Assembly (NCBI RefSeq): GCF_016834655.1
Contig: NZ_JAENHP010000016.1
Span: forward strand, 124,001 to 188,000
Length of the DNA: 64,000 nucleotides
Origin: Paractinoplanes ovalisporus
Lineage (GTDB): Bacteria; Actinomycetota; Actinomycetes; Mycobacteriales; Micromonosporaceae
Reading direction: 5' to 3'
Below are positions 54,335 to 63,011 of the stretch, piece after piece. Below the pieces are notes generated by a model. The model worked only from the letters and a program-made list of their open reading frames with translations, had not been told where the DNA came from and searched no databases. Every line of letters begins with the position of its first letter. The stretch's first letter is position 1. Made by a program: the position numbers and the translations under genes.

Positions 54335-55309
54335 ATGAGCGCCACCTTCACGTCGGACGACCTCGGCGAGATCATCGACTGGTACGCCGGTGAGGTCGAC
54401 GTCCACCTGTCGGCCGAGGCGTCGCCGCCCGTCATGCCGCCCGCCCTGCGCCTCGAGAACCACGGGGTGGGACCGGTCCGGATCGCCCGCTCGCACGTCC
54501 CGGCCGAGCTGAGCCTGGTGACCGGCCGCAGTGCGGTCTACGCGCTGGCCACCGTGCACGCCGGGGCGCTGCGGGTCACCGAGGCCGCCCGGGAGTGGAC
54601 GCTGACCCCGTCGGTGGCCGGGCTCTACCGGCCGGCCGACGTGCCCCGCCGCAACCGGGTCGCCGCCCGCACCGACATGACCTACCTGCAGATCCCGACG
54701 CGTGACCTCGAACGACATCTGGAGAACCTGATCGGCGAGTACGTCCACGGACCGATCGACTTCACCCCCGAGTTGAGCCTGCGGGGGCGGCCGGCCTGGC
54801 TGCGCATGTTCCAGGCGTTCACCGACGCGTTCGACGACCGGCACAGCGTCGTGCACCGCCCGCTGGTCGCCCGGCCACTGTTCGAAGCCCTGATGACGGC
54901 GTTGCTCTACACGGCCGACCATCCGTACCGGGAAAGCCTGCTGCGGCCGGAAGCCCCGGCGAAACCCCGCTTCGTCCGCGAGGCCGTGGACGCCATGCGG
55001 GCCGAGCCGGAGCATCCGTACACGGTCGCCCTGCTCGCCCGCATCGCCGGCGTCAGCGTGCGGTCGCTGCAGCACGGGTTCCGCGGCCACCTCGGCATGT
55101 CACCCCTGGCCTACCTGCGCCGGGTCCGGCTCGACCGGGTCCACGATCAGCTGCGCAGCGGGGACGGCGTGACCGTGGCGGAGGCGGCCCACCGCTGGGG
55201 TTTCACCCACCTCGGCCGGTTCGCCCACGAGTACGCCTCCGTCTACGGCGAGACACCGTCCACAACGGCCCGGGACTTCAGGCCGGTACGGGACCCAGCT
55301 GATCGGTGA
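54335..55309 (+). CDS. AraC-family transcriptional regulator
   Basis: This 324-residue regulator has an N-terminal AraC-binding-like domain and a C-terminal double helix-turn-helix (VALLARIAGVSVRSLQHGF, then VTVAEAAHRWGFTHLGRF). The family typically activates catabolic or stress genes on ligand binding. It lies 7 bp after the LysR gene, so the two regulators are probably co-transcribed. Its 3' end overlaps the convergent CooC-like gene by 32 bp. Confidence 0.92.
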   Translation: MSATFTSDDLGEIIDWYAGEVDVHLSAEASPPVMPPALRLENHGVGPVRIARSHVPAELSLVTGRSAVYALATVHAGALRVTEAAREWTLTPSVAGLYRPADVPRRNRVAARTDMTYLQIPTRDLERHLENLIGEYVHGPIDFTPELSLRGRPAWLRMFQAFTDAFDDRHSVVHRPLVARPLFEALMTALLYTADHPYRESLLRPEAPAKPRFVREAVDAMRAEPEHPYTVALLARIAGVSVRSLQHGFRGHLGMSPLAYLRRVRLDRVHDQLRSGDGVTVAEAAHRWGFTHLGRFAHEYASVYGETPSTTARDFRPVRDPADR

Positions 55310-56201
55310 CGTCCCCGTACGCGCTGCGGACCCAGTCCTTGCCGGCAACCTTGAGGTGCAGCGCACGCAGAGCGGCCGCACGGCGTTGCGGCGGGACCGG
55401 GCGGACCACATCGGCGATACGCCGCAGCGGTGTCACGTCGTCGAGCCTGGGACTGGTCCCCGCCTGCCGGGCCCGGCGCAGCCCCGCCTGTGCGGGCAGC
55501 GTCGCCACCGGCTCGGTTCCCAGCTCGCGCCGCAGATAGTCGGCGTCCACCTCGTCGACCACCTTGTTCCCGACCAGGACCAGCAGGTCGGCGGTGCCGG
55601 CGGCCTCGGCCAGCTGCCGGTAGCGGCGGGCCACGGTCACCGACTCCGGGGTCGGTTCGACCACGACGACGATCGCGTCGAACTGCGCGTGCAGCGAGTT
55701 GGCGAAGGCGTCGGTGCCGGCCACCATGTCGCACACCACCCAGTCGCCGTCGCCGATCGCCAGGTGGGAGAGCAGGTTCTCGAGGACGGCCAGATGCCCG
55801 TGGTAGCAGCCGGCCCCGATGCTCTCCGGCTCGTAGGTGCCGACGTGCATGACGTGGGTGCGCTCGTCGAGCGCCACGGCGTGACCGGTCAGCACGGGGT
55901 CGGCCGGGTCCAGGGTGACCTCGCGCGAGCCCGGGCCGGGCGGCGTCGTCGCCACGAACCGGTCGGCCCCACCGATGAGGACGTTGGTTCCCAGCAGATG
56001 CTTCCGTACGGCCTCGGTCCGCGCCGGATGCGACAACGCGCGCTCGGCATCGGCCGTCACACCCAGCAGCGGAGCGAGATGGACGTTGACGTCGGCGTCG
56101 ACGGCGAGAACCCGCCGGCCGGACTGCCGCAGATATCCCACGAACAGGGCCGCCAGGGTGCTCTTGCCACTGCCGCCCTTCCCAGTGAAAGCGATTTTCA
56201 T
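55278..56201 (-). CDS. CooC/MinD-like P-loop ATPase
   Basis: This 307-residue ATPase has the deviant Walker A GKGGSGKST (residues 7-15), the signature VLAVDADVN, and DWVVCDMVAGTDAF with VVVVEPTPESV, as in CooC-type nickel-insertion ATPases and related MinD-like proteins. CooC helps mature CO dehydrogenase, but no such enzyme is in the window, so a different metal or partitioning client is possible. The start codon lies just upstream of a tandem repeat array. Confidence 0.85.
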   Translation of the reverse strand: MKIAFTGKGGSGKSTLAALFVGYLRQSGRRVLAVDADVNVHLAPLLGVTADAERALSHPARTEAVRKHLLGTNVLIGGADRFVATTPPGPGSREVTLDPADPVLTGHAVALDERTHVMHVGTYEPESIGAGCYHGHLAVLENLLSHLAIGDGDWVVCDMVAGTDAFANSLHAQFDAIVVVVEPTPESVTVARRYRQLAEAAGTADLLVLVGNKVVDEVDADYLRRELGTEPVATLPAQAGLRRARQAGTSPRLDDVTPLRRIADVVRPVPPQRRAAALRALHLKVAGKDWVRSAYGDVTDQLGPVPA

Positions 56202-56224
56202 TGTCGTTAAGTTAGTGAGGACCC

Positions 56225-56399
56225 GTCACCGGCGCAACGCGACTCGCGGGTGCCGCGTCATCGGCGCAACGCGACGTGCCCATCGGACTCCCGCGGGCGC
56301 CGCGTCACCGGCGCAACGCGACGTGCCCCATCGGACTCCCTTGGGTGCCGCGTCGATTGCGCAACGCGACTCGCCCACCAGACGACTACGGGCGCCGCG
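56225..56399. repeat. Tandem 47-48-bp repeats at an MFS gene end
   Basis: About 3.7 copies of a 47-48-bp unit begin at about 56248, 56295, 56343 and 56390, with a partial copy from 56225. Shared core pieces are GCCGCGTC, GCGCAACGCGAC and ATCGGACTCCC. The array spans the stop codon of the MFS gene at 56258 and supplies its last 40 or so codons. Copies differ by a few substitutions and one indel. Confidence 0.85.
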
Positions 56400-57535
56400 A
56401 CGCCGGAAAGTGCGAACAACGCGCCGACTATGTACCAGCCGGGGCGGCCCCACTCGATGCACAGCCAGATCAGCAGTCCGGGCCCGACGGCCTCGGCCAG
56501 ACCGGCGCCCAGCCCGAAGACGCCCAGGTATTGGCCGGTGGCATGCTCCGGAGCCAGCGCGAACGACACCTCGAACCCGGCGGCGGCGTGCCACAACTCC
56601 CCCACCGTGTGGACCACGATCGCGGCCAGGAGCAACATGGAGGCGCCCAGCGGGGACATACCCGCGGTCAGCGGGATCAGCGCGCAGGCGGCCAGAAAGG
56701 CGAACCCGGCCCGCCGATACGCGAGGGCGCCGGCCGCCGGGCTGTCGACGCCCCGGCTCGCCCGCACCTGGAAGACCACCACCATGACCGTGCCGGTGAG
56801 CATCGTGGCCGAGATGAGCCAGCGCGGCGCCGTCGTGGCACCGACAATCCACAAGGGAACGGCCACGGTGAGCACCTTGAACTGGATCGCCATGACGCCG
56901 TCGAGCGCGGTCAGCAGCAGATAGGGGCGGTCCCGCAGCGCGATCCACCGACGGGAACCCGTGGCCGGAGCCGGATCGACCGTGGGCACGAAGGCGAGGA
57001 AGGCCGCCGAAGCCAGGGTCAGCAACGCGATCGCCCAAATCATGGTCGAGTAGGCCGATGTGGTGCCGACCTGGACGGCCCATCCCGCACCGAGCGCGCC
57101 GAACGAGATCCCGACGTTGGTCACCGCGCGCAGGTAGGCGCGGAACTCCTGCGGGCGCTCCCCGCCGTAGCGCCGGATCAGCGGGCTGCGCGCGGCCACA
57201 CCGGCCGCCTTGGATCCCGTGGCCAGGCTGACGATCGCTACGAACGGCCAGAAGTCATACGCCAGCAGGAAAGCCGCCGTGGCGACCGCCTGCACGATCA
57301 GCGTGACGGTGTAGACCCGGCGCGCGCCGTGCCGGTCGGCCAGATGCCCTACGCCCACGCCCAGGAGCAGGGCGACCAGCCCGGCGATCAGGAGACCCAG
57401 CCCGACCTGTCCGTTCGGTAGGTGCGCGGCCTCGGTGAAGTAGAGGACGCCGGCCGTCAGGTACATGCCGCTGCCCACGGTGAAGATCAGGTTGGATGCG
57501 GCGAGAGCTTGTTGAGCCTTGGTCAGACGCCTCAT
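56258..57535 (-). CDS. MFS transporter with repeat-derived C-terminus
   Basis: This 425-residue protein has about 12 membrane helices (for example GLLIAGLVALLLGVGVGHLA and MLLLAAIVVHTVGELW). The loop motif GHLADRHGARRVY follows helix 2. The C-terminal tail (RVAQSTRHPRESDGA, then RRVAPVTRRPRESDGH) is encoded by the tandem array and is basic and hydrophilic. The natural end was probably near VVVWWASR. The substrate is unknown. It is upstream of and parallel to the CooC-like gene. Confidence 0.87.
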   Translation of the reverse strand: MRRLTKAQQALAASNLIFTVGSGMYLTAGVLYFTEAAHLPNGQVGLGLLIAGLVALLLGVGVGHLADRHGARRVYTVTLIVQAVATAAFLLAYDFWPFVAIVSLATGSKAAGVAARSPLIRRYGGERPQEFRAYLRAVTNVGISFGALGAGWAVQVGTTSAYSTMIWAIALLTLASAAFLAFVPTVDPAPATGSRRWIALRDRPYLLLTALDGVMAIQFKVLTVAVPLWIVGATTAPRWLISATMLTGTVMVVVFQVRASRGVDSPAAGALAYRRAGFAFLAACALIPLTAGMSPLGASMLLLAAIVVHTVGELWHAAAGFEVSFALAPEHATGQYLGVFGLGAGLAEAVGPGLLIWLCIEWGRPGWYIVGALFALSGVAAPVVVWWASRVAQSTRHPRESDGARRVAPVTRRPRESDGHVALRR

Positions 57536-57657
57536 GGGTAAGGAACGTAGATCTCCCCACTCATTACGCTCAACCCTTACCGGCAGTGGATGAGGACCGG
57601 CTCAATCGCGCGGGTGAGTTGCGCCTCGGCTCGGTCCGAGCGGCAGGCGCCTGATCG

Positions 57658-58248
57658 TCAATCCTCGACCGCGACTGCCGTCCCGAAGGCGCGCGCTCTG
57701 GTCAGGGCGCGCTCAGCTCTCTCGTAGAGCTCGTCGAACCTCAAATCAGACGGCAAAAGGAACGGCCTTCCCCGCGCCAGGCCGCAGCGCGCATCGATCG
57801 GCATGACAACGTCCCCGACTCGGATCGTACGCAGCGCGCGAAACAGCTCGTTGGCACGGGCGAGGCCGGAGTCGGACTCCGGCAGGTCGATCAGCAGCAC
57901 TGCGAACTGGTCACCACCGGCCCGGGCCACGATGTCTCCGAAGCGGGCCTGGTCCTTCAGGCGTCGGGCGCATTCCTCCATCACCCGGTCACCGACACCG
58001 GCCGGGAAGAACTCCCGGATCACGTCAAGATTGACCAGGGCGATCAACAGAAGCGCCCGTCGCTCCCATACGGCGGGATCACCAGCCTCGGCGGCCGCTT
58101 TCAGAGCGTCGCGATCCGGCAGTACGGACAGCGGAACCGCCTCGGCGTGGCCACCCCGACGTTGGCTGAGGACAACTCGGCGGACTGACCCGCGCGGACC
58201 ACCCCGTACGCGATCGCCGACACCACCGTCATCACGAGCGCTGTCCAC
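57658..58248 (-). CDS. GGDEF-like domain, probable 3' half of a frameshifted gene
   Basis: The reading frame gives a diguanylate-cyclase-like domain: PLSVLPDRDALKAAAEAG (start of the fold), then LIALVNLDVIREFF and the active-site motif VARAGGDQFAVLL, where GGDEF has become GGDQF. The only in-frame start (GTG 58248) makes an unlikely N-terminus. It overlaps the membrane ORF at 58101-58535 by 148 bp. Read together they make a standard membrane-GGDEF protein, so one frameshift is likely. Confidence 0.6.
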   Translation of the reverse strand: MDSARDDGGVGDRVRGGPRGSVRRVVLSQRRGGHAEAVPLSVLPDRDALKAAAEAGDPAVWERRALLLIALVNLDVIREFFPAGVGDRVMEECARRLKDQARFGDIVARAGGDQFAVLLIDLPESDSGLARANELFRALRTIRVGDVVMPIDARCGLARGRPFLLPSDLRFDELYERAERALTRARAFGTAVAVED

Positions 58249-58535
58249 GTCGCCACGCCCTGGGCGATTGTGGCCAGGCCCTGGTTGCGTCGGTCAAAGA
58301 CCAGTTCGCCCAGTCCACCGGCCACGATGGCCAGGCTTACGAGGAACGGCTCGCCGGTGAAGGTGATGTCCGCTACCGCCGTGGGTGTGCCGCTCAGCCA
58401 GTCGACCAGGATCGCCGCTGCCACCGACAGGAAACCGAGGATCAGCGAGAAGAACGCCCACTTCACCAGCTTGCGGCGGATCCGGACCACCCGGGCGTCG
58501 CCCCAGTACCCGCGCCAGAAATTCATGCTCTCCAT
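58101..58535 (-). CDS. Membrane segment, probable 5' half of the frameshifted GGDEF gene
   Basis: This 144-residue ORF has about four membrane helices (FFSLILGFLSVAAAILVDWL, FLVSLAIVAGGLGELVF, ALVMTVVSAIAYGVV). Its last residues (FRCPYCRIATL) look out of frame, because the overlapping frame continues as VPLSVLPDRDAL, the normal beginning of a GGDEF domain. The crossover is near 58130-58160. Whether this is decay, a programmed shift or a sequencing error cannot be told here. Confidence 0.6.
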   Translation of the reverse strand: MESMNFWRGYWGDARVVRIRRKLVKWAFFSLILGFLSVAAAILVDWLSGTPTAVADITFTGEPFLVSLAIVAGGLGELVFDRRNQGLATIAQGVATWTALVMTVVSAIAYGVVRAGQSAELSSANVGVATPRRFRCPYCRIATL

Positions 58536-58641
58536 CGTCGGCCCGTCGACGCCCGCGACCAGACGGGCGAGCCCAGCCTGACGGGATGTGTCACAAGTGG
58601 TGAGCCCCGTCTGTCCGGCGGGGCGGGTCTAGAGTGGCGCG

Positions 58642-59244
58642 GTGACTTCGGAGCCCGTACGCGATGCGTATTCGTCCAAGGCCGACCAGTACATCGCCCT
58701 GTTCGACGATGACTGGGAAGCCGACGAGAACGAGGCGTCGCTGATCAAGCGCTATCTGGGCGGGCTCGACGGGCCGGTGTTCGACCTTGGTTGCGGGCCC
58801 GGTCACTGGACCGGCTATCTGCACTCGCTGGGCGCCGACGTGACCGGGGTCGACATGGTTCCCGAGTTCATCGCGTACGCCCGCGAGCACTTCCCCGGAC
58901 CCGAGTTCCGGCTCGGGTCGATGACCGAGGTGGACGTTCCCGAGCGCTCGGTCTCCGGCATCCTCTCGTGGTACTCCACCATCCACCTGCCGCCGGCCGA
59001 GCTGGACCGGGTGCTGGCCGGGTTCCGCCGCATGCTGGCCCCGGACGGCCGGCTGGTGATCGGCTTCTTCGACAGCGACGACGGGGTGGCCGCGTTCGAC
59101 CACAAAGTCACCACGGCCTGGCGCTGGCCGGTCGACGAGTTCTCGGCGCGCCTGGCCCAGGCCGGTTTCACCGAGCTCGAGCGCAAGCAGAAGCAGTTCC
59201 CCGAGCGCCCCGACCGCATGTACGCGGCCATCGCCGCCGGCTAG
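58642..59244 (+). CDS. Class I SAM-dependent methyltransferase
   Basis: This 200-residue protein starts at a GTG. The SAM-binding motif VFDLGCGPGHWTGYL (motif I) is followed by VTGVDMVPEFI and a post-motif acidic region. It resembles small-molecule methyltransferases of the Methyltransf_11/25 type. The substrate is unknown. Its 3' end overlaps the convergent permease gene by four bases. Confidence 0.88.
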   Translation: MTSEPVRDAYSSKADQYIALFDDDWEADENEASLIKRYLGGLDGPVFDLGCGPGHWTGYLHSLGADVTGVDMVPEFIAYAREHFPGPEFRLGSMTEVDVPERSVSGILSWYSTIHLPPAELDRVLAGFRRMLAPDGRLVIGFFDSDDGVAAFDHKVTTAWRWPVDEFSARLAQAGFTELERKQKQFPERPDRMYAAIAAG

Positions 59245-61679
59245 TCGGCGGCCAGCGCGGCGACCGGGCTCACCTTGGCGGCGCGGCGGGCCGGGAGCAC
59301 GCCGGCCAGCGCGGTGAACGCCACCAGCGCCAGGAAGACCGCCGCCAGCTGGCCCGCTGGGAACTCGAGCGGCGCGTTCAGGCCCATTGTGCGGACGGCC
59401 AGCCAGGCGTACGGGACGCCGATCGCCAGGCCGAAGCCGGCGCCGATGACGCCGTACAGGCTGGACTCGGCGGTCAGCATCGCGCGCAGGCCGGCCCGGG
59501 AGAGGCCCACCGCCCGCAGCAGACCGGACTCGCGGGTGCGCTCGACGACCGACAGGGCCGAGGTGCTGCCCACGCCGACCACGGCCACCAGCACGGTCAA
59601 CCCGATCAGGGCGACGCCGGCCGCCAGCACCAGGGTGAACGCCTTGTCCAGCTCGTCGCGGCGGTCGGCCAGCACGTCGACGCCGAGACCGGGCTGGGCC
59701 GCCAGCACCTCGCGCAGCGCCTTGACCCCGGCCGCGCGGCCCGCCTCTCCCTCGGCGGCCGCGTCGGCGACCATCCGGGTCGGCGTGGCGGGGACGCCGA
59801 GCCTGGTCATGTCGGCCGGGTTCATGAGCGCCGACAGACCCATCGGAGCCGACGGCTCGAGCAGCGCGGCGACGGTGACATCGGCGGTGCGGTCCTTCAG
59901 CCGTACGGTGATCCGGTCGCCCTCCCGCACCCCCAGATAGCCCGCCGCCCAGCCGGCCACCGCGATCTGCCCGGGACCGACCGGCTTGACGTCGCCCAGC
60001 CGGGGCAGGGCCGCCGGATCGATGTCGCTGGCCTCGAAACCGGCCTCCTGGCCGTTCACGGTCAGCTGTGAGCTGGTGCGGAAGAACGCCACGTGCGTCA
60101 GTTCGGCGCGTGCGCGGGCCGCGTTGACGACGGCCGCGGGAAGCTTGGCGTCGTCCGCGAGGACCTGGAAATCGGCCGGCGCTTCCAGGGCGACCTGCTG
60201 TTCGAGCACCGTACGCAGGGACGCACCGGCGACCAGGGTGCCCCCGATCAGCGAGACGCCCAGCGCCACCACGACCGAGACCGCCGCCGCCCGCCGGGGT
60301 GCGCCGCCGACGCCACCGACCGCCAGCCGTCCCAGCGGGCCGAGCCGGCGCAGCGGCCAGCCCACCACGGCCAGGAACGGCCGCACCAGCACCGGACCGA
60401 GCGTGGCCAGCGCGAAGAAGGCCAGCGAGGCCGAGCCGACAGTGGCGAACAGCGGCACGAGCGGGTCGTAGTTCTCGGTCTCGGGGGTGGGCAGCAGCGA
60501 GAAGACGAGCGCGGCCAGCGCGGCCGAGCCGAGCACGAGCAGGATGCCGAGAACCCACCGCCCGGCCCCGATGTCGCGCCGGGCCCCGGTGGTGCCGGCC
60601 GACCGCAGCGCCTCCAACGGTGACACCCGGGCCGCCGAGCGGGCCGGCGAGAGCACGGCCACCAGGGTCAGGAAGACCGCCATCGCGATCACGGCGACGC
60701 CCTCGCCGACGGGGAAACCGGGACCGGAGATCTGGACGTCGAAGGCGGCCGCGATCGGTGCTGCCACCTGCCCGAGGACGAGCGCCGCCAGCACGCCCAC
60801 CCCGCCGGTCACCAGCCCGGTGACCGCGCCCTCGACCGCGAGCGCGCGGGAGATCGAGCGGCGGCCCGCGCCGACCGCCCGCAGCAGCGCCAGCTGACGC
60901 ATCCGCTGGGCGAAGACGATCCGGAAGGTGCAGATCGCGACCAGGACGGCCGCCACCACCGCGATGAGGACGAAGACGCTGACCACGAGCAGCACGTTCC
61001 GCGCGCCGTTGAGCGCACTCTCGACCTCGCGGGCGTGGTATTCGTCGCCGGTCAGGACGGTGGCGTCGCGCCCGGCGATCAGAGCGACCGCCTGCTTGGC
61101 GTCCGACTGCGTAGTGCCCGGGTCGAGCCGCAGGTCGGCCCGCCCGAAGGTCTCGGCGCCGAGCAGTCCGGTCACCGTGCGTTCGGTGCTGTAGGCGTTC
61201 TGCCCCCAGTCGGCCGGCGCGTCCACCATGCCGACGACGGTGAGGCCCTTGGCTTTGGCGCCGATCGGCAGGCCGAGCCGCTCGGCGGTGCGTGGGGTGA
61301 CTGCGATCTCGCCGTCGGCCTTCGGGTAACGGCCCTGCGTGACGGTGACGTCGGCCAGCGGGCCGGCGCCGGGATCGGCGGTCACGTCCAGATAGCCGCC
61401 GGCGAGCTGCACCGAGCCGCTCATCCGGGCGGCGTGACCGGCGACGCCCGGAACCGCGTCGAGCTTCGGCAGGAGACTCACCGGCAGGTCGCCCTCGACG
61501 ACCACGCCGGCCGCCGGGGTCTTCACGCCGTCCACGACGGTGTTCCCGGCGATCCGGTAGGCCAGCACCACCGAGTAGACGACGAACGAGGCCACCAGCA
61601 TGGCCAGGCCGGTCAGCAGCAGGCGGCTGGGGCGGCGGGCCACCCCGGCGAGCTGGGTGCGCAGAACGGCGCGGCTCAT
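59241..61679 (-). CDS. FtsX/MacB-type ABC transporter permease
   Basis: This 812-residue permease starts at the ATG overlapping the stop of a 15-codon leader ORF. It has an N-terminal helix, a large extracytoplasmic domain, three helices with the FtsX signature (RQLALLRAVGAGRRSISRAL), a second long extracellular region and a second FtsX domain (ESGLLRAVGLSRAGLRAML) ending VSPVAALAAD. Such double-FtsX permeases work with a separate ATPase, here missing. Export of peptides or lipoproteins is typical. Confidence 0.9.
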   Translation of the reverse strand: MSRAVLRTQLAGVARRPSRLLLTGLAMLVASFVVYSVVLAYRIAGNTVVDGVKTPAAGVVVEGDLPVSLLPKLDAVPGVAGHAARMSGSVQLAGGYLDVTADPGAGPLADVTVTQGRYPKADGEIAVTPRTAERLGLPIGAKAKGLTVVGMVDAPADWGQNAYSTERTVTGLLGAETFGRADLRLDPGTTQSDAKQAVALIAGRDATVLTGDEYHAREVESALNGARNVLLVVSVFVLIAVVAAVLVAICTFRIVFAQRMRQLALLRAVGAGRRSISRALAVEGAVTGLVTGGVGVLAALVLGQVAAPIAAAFDVQISGPGFPVGEGVAVIAMAVFLTLVAVLSPARSAARVSPLEALRSAGTTGARRDIGAGRWVLGILLVLGSAALAALVFSLLPTPETENYDPLVPLFATVGSASLAFFALATLGPVLVRPFLAVVGWPLRRLGPLGRLAVGGVGGAPRRAAAVSVVVALGVSLIGGTLVAGASLRTVLEQQVALEAPADFQVLADDAKLPAAVVNAARARAELTHVAFFRTSSQLTVNGQEAGFEASDIDPAALPRLGDVKPVGPGQIAVAGWAAGYLGVREGDRITVRLKDRTADVTVAALLEPSAPMGLSALMNPADMTRLGVPATPTRMVADAAAEGEAGRAAGVKALREVLAAQPGLGVDVLADRRDELDKAFTLVLAAGVALIGLTVLVAVVGVGSTSALSVVERTRESGLLRAVGLSRAGLRAMLTAESSLYGVIGAGFGLAIGVPYAWLAVRTMGLNAPLEFPAGQLAAVFLALVAFTALAGVLPARRAAKVSPVAALAAD

Positions 61680-61723
61680 CGCCGGCCGCCCGGGTGCGGG
61701 GTGGTCGAGGCGTACGGGCTCAT
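61676..61723 (-). CDS. 15-codon leader ORF coupled to the permease
   Basis: An ATG at 61721-61723 with GAGGA seven bases upstream encodes MSPYASTTPHPGGRR and stops in an ATGA overlap with the permease start. The permease itself has no good ribosome binding site, so this short ORF probably drives its translation. The peptide looks like the opening residues of an ABC ATPase, and could be the remnant of a deleted ATPase gene. Confidence 0.45.
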   Translation of the reverse strand: MSPYASTTPHPGGRR

Positions 61724-61840
61724 GGTGGTCGTCCTCTGCGGAAGGCGGCGGGAGCCAGCAAATCCTGTCGGCCGCCGGTCGCACCGCGCATCGGTCGCTC
61801 GTCAGGAAGCCTGGCCGCCGCAGATCCGACTTTCGGCCGA

Positions 61841-61937
61841 GGAGGCGGCATTCACCTGCGCGCACTCGCCGACGGCCCGGAGGCCGGATTCACCTGCGCG
61901 CACTCGCCGGGGGCCCGGAGGCCGGGTTCACCTGCGG
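61841..61937. repeat. 38-bp tandem repeats, about 2.6 copies
   Basis: Units start at 61841, 61879 and 61917. The unit contains GGAGGCCGG, TTCACCTGCG and CGCACTCGCC. The third, partial copy ends inside the 3' end of the marR gene (stop at 61928). It lies between marR and the leader ORF of the permease. Confidence 0.8.
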
Positions 61938-62458
61938 CGGCGGGCAGCGGCGAGGGCGTTCTCGTCGATGACCCGGGTGAGCGCGGCGGTCAGGGCCGGC
62001 AGGTCGAGCCCGGTCAAATGGTCCATGACGATGCGCCGCACGCTTTCAAGGTGGCTGGGCCACGCCGCCTGGAGCCGGGCCAGCCCGGCGTCGGTGAGCA
62101 CCGCGCGGCTGCCGCGGCCGTCCCCCTCGATCTTTTCGCGCCGTACGCTGCTGTCGCGTTCCAGCCGTTCGACCAGCCGGGTCAGACCACTGAAGCTGAT
62201 CAGGACGGAGTCGGCCAGCTCCGACATGCGCAGCGCACGACCGGGAGCCTCGGAGAGCGACATCAGCACGAGGTATTCGTTGAGCGTCAGCTTGGCCCGC
62301 TCGAGCAGATCGGCATCCATGATCCGCGGGAGCGCGACGATGACCCGGGTGAGCGCGCGCCAGGCCTCGTCCTCGACCGGCGTGAGCGGCTGAGTGCCGA
62401 CCGGCGTGACCGGCTGAGGGCCGGACAGCGGCTGAGGGTCTGCCGCGTCCGCCGTCAC
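61928..62458 (-). CDS. MarR-family transcriptional regulator
   Basis: This 176-residue protein starts at a GTG. After a Pro-rich leader with small repeats (QPLSGPQPVTPVGTQPLTPV), a MarR winged helix follows (LTLNEYLVLMSLSEAPGRAL, then RMSELADSVLISFSGLTRLV, then RGSRAVLTDAGLARL). It is divergent from the cupin/oxidoreductase pair, with a perfect 14-bp palindrome 42 bp upstream of its start. It is the expected repressor of that pair and of itself. Confidence 0.92.
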   Translation of the reverse strand: MTADAADPQPLSGPQPVTPVGTQPLTPVEDEAWRALTRVIVALPRIMDADLLERAKLTLNEYLVLMSLSEAPGRALRMSELADSVLISFSGLTRLVERLERDSSVRREKIEGDGRGSRAVLTDAGLARLQAAWPSHLESVRRIVMDHLTGLDLPALTAALTRVIDENALAAARRRR

Positions 62459-62500
62459 ATGGGGACATTAGCAACGGCACCCACCCTTGCGCAATCTGTT

Positions 62501-62514
62501 TGTTTGTACAAACA
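62501..62514. promoter_or_regulatory. Perfect palindrome TGTTTGTACAAACA, candidate MarR operator
   Basis: This 14-bp perfect palindrome is AT-rich in a GC-rich background. It lies 9 bp before the cupin ATG (62523) and 42 bp from the marR start. MarR-family operators are typically palindromes of this size. Confidence 0.7.
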
Positions 62515-62522
62515 TACGGGGC

Positions 62523-63011
62523 ATGACCGTAGCGGACAGCAGTAGCGGAGTGCTCCACGTCCCGCCGGGCGAGGGCCTGGTCAAGTGGATGTCGGGCGAC
62601 ATCCTCACGTTCAAGGCGACCGGGGCCGAGACCGGCGGATCGCTGGCGTTCCTGGAGGTGGTCGTGCCGCCCGGCGGCGGCCCGGTGGCCCACCTCCACC
62701 CCCACTCCGACGAGGCGTTCTTTCTGATCGACGGCGCGCTGGAGTTCCTCGACGGCGACCGCACGTTCGTGGCCGAGCCCGGATCGTTCGTCTACGTCCC
62801 CCGCAACCACCGGCACCGCTTCAAGAACCTGGAGAAGACCGACGCCCGGATGGTCTTCCTGTTCACCCCGGCCGGCCCCGAAGACCTCTTCCTCGAAGGC
62901 GCCGACGACCCGATCCCCGGTCAGCGGCCCGGGAACTGGACGCCCGAACGCTTCGCGCGGCTGGCGCCCATCGTCGAGCGCACCGGCGACATCATGGTGC
63001 CCGAGCTATGA
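62523..63011 (+). CDS. Cupin-domain protein
   Basis: This 162-residue protein starts at the ATG after ACGGGG. The cupin motifs are HLHPHSDEAFFLIDG (motif 1, with metal-binding His and Glu) and PGSFVYVPRNHRHRFKN (motif 2). The family includes quercetinase-like and other metal-dependent small-molecule enzymes. It is ATGA-coupled to the following NAD(P)-binding protein, so the pair probably detoxifies or modifies one compound that is also sensed by MarR. Confidence 0.9.
   Translation: MTVADSSSGVLHVPPGEGLVKWMSGDILTFKATGAETGGSLAFLEVVVPPGGGPVAHLHPHSDEAFFLIDGALEFLDGDRTFVAEPGSFVYVPRNHRHRFKNLEKTDARMVFLFTPAGPEDLFLEGADDPIPGQRPGNWTPERFARLAPIVERTGDIMVPEL

Noticed and set aside
55278..56201. CO dehydrogenase locus suggested by the CooC-like ATPase.
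   Set aside because: No carbon monoxide dehydrogenase subunit or nickel protein is present in the window; only the general MinD/CooC-like family call is kept.
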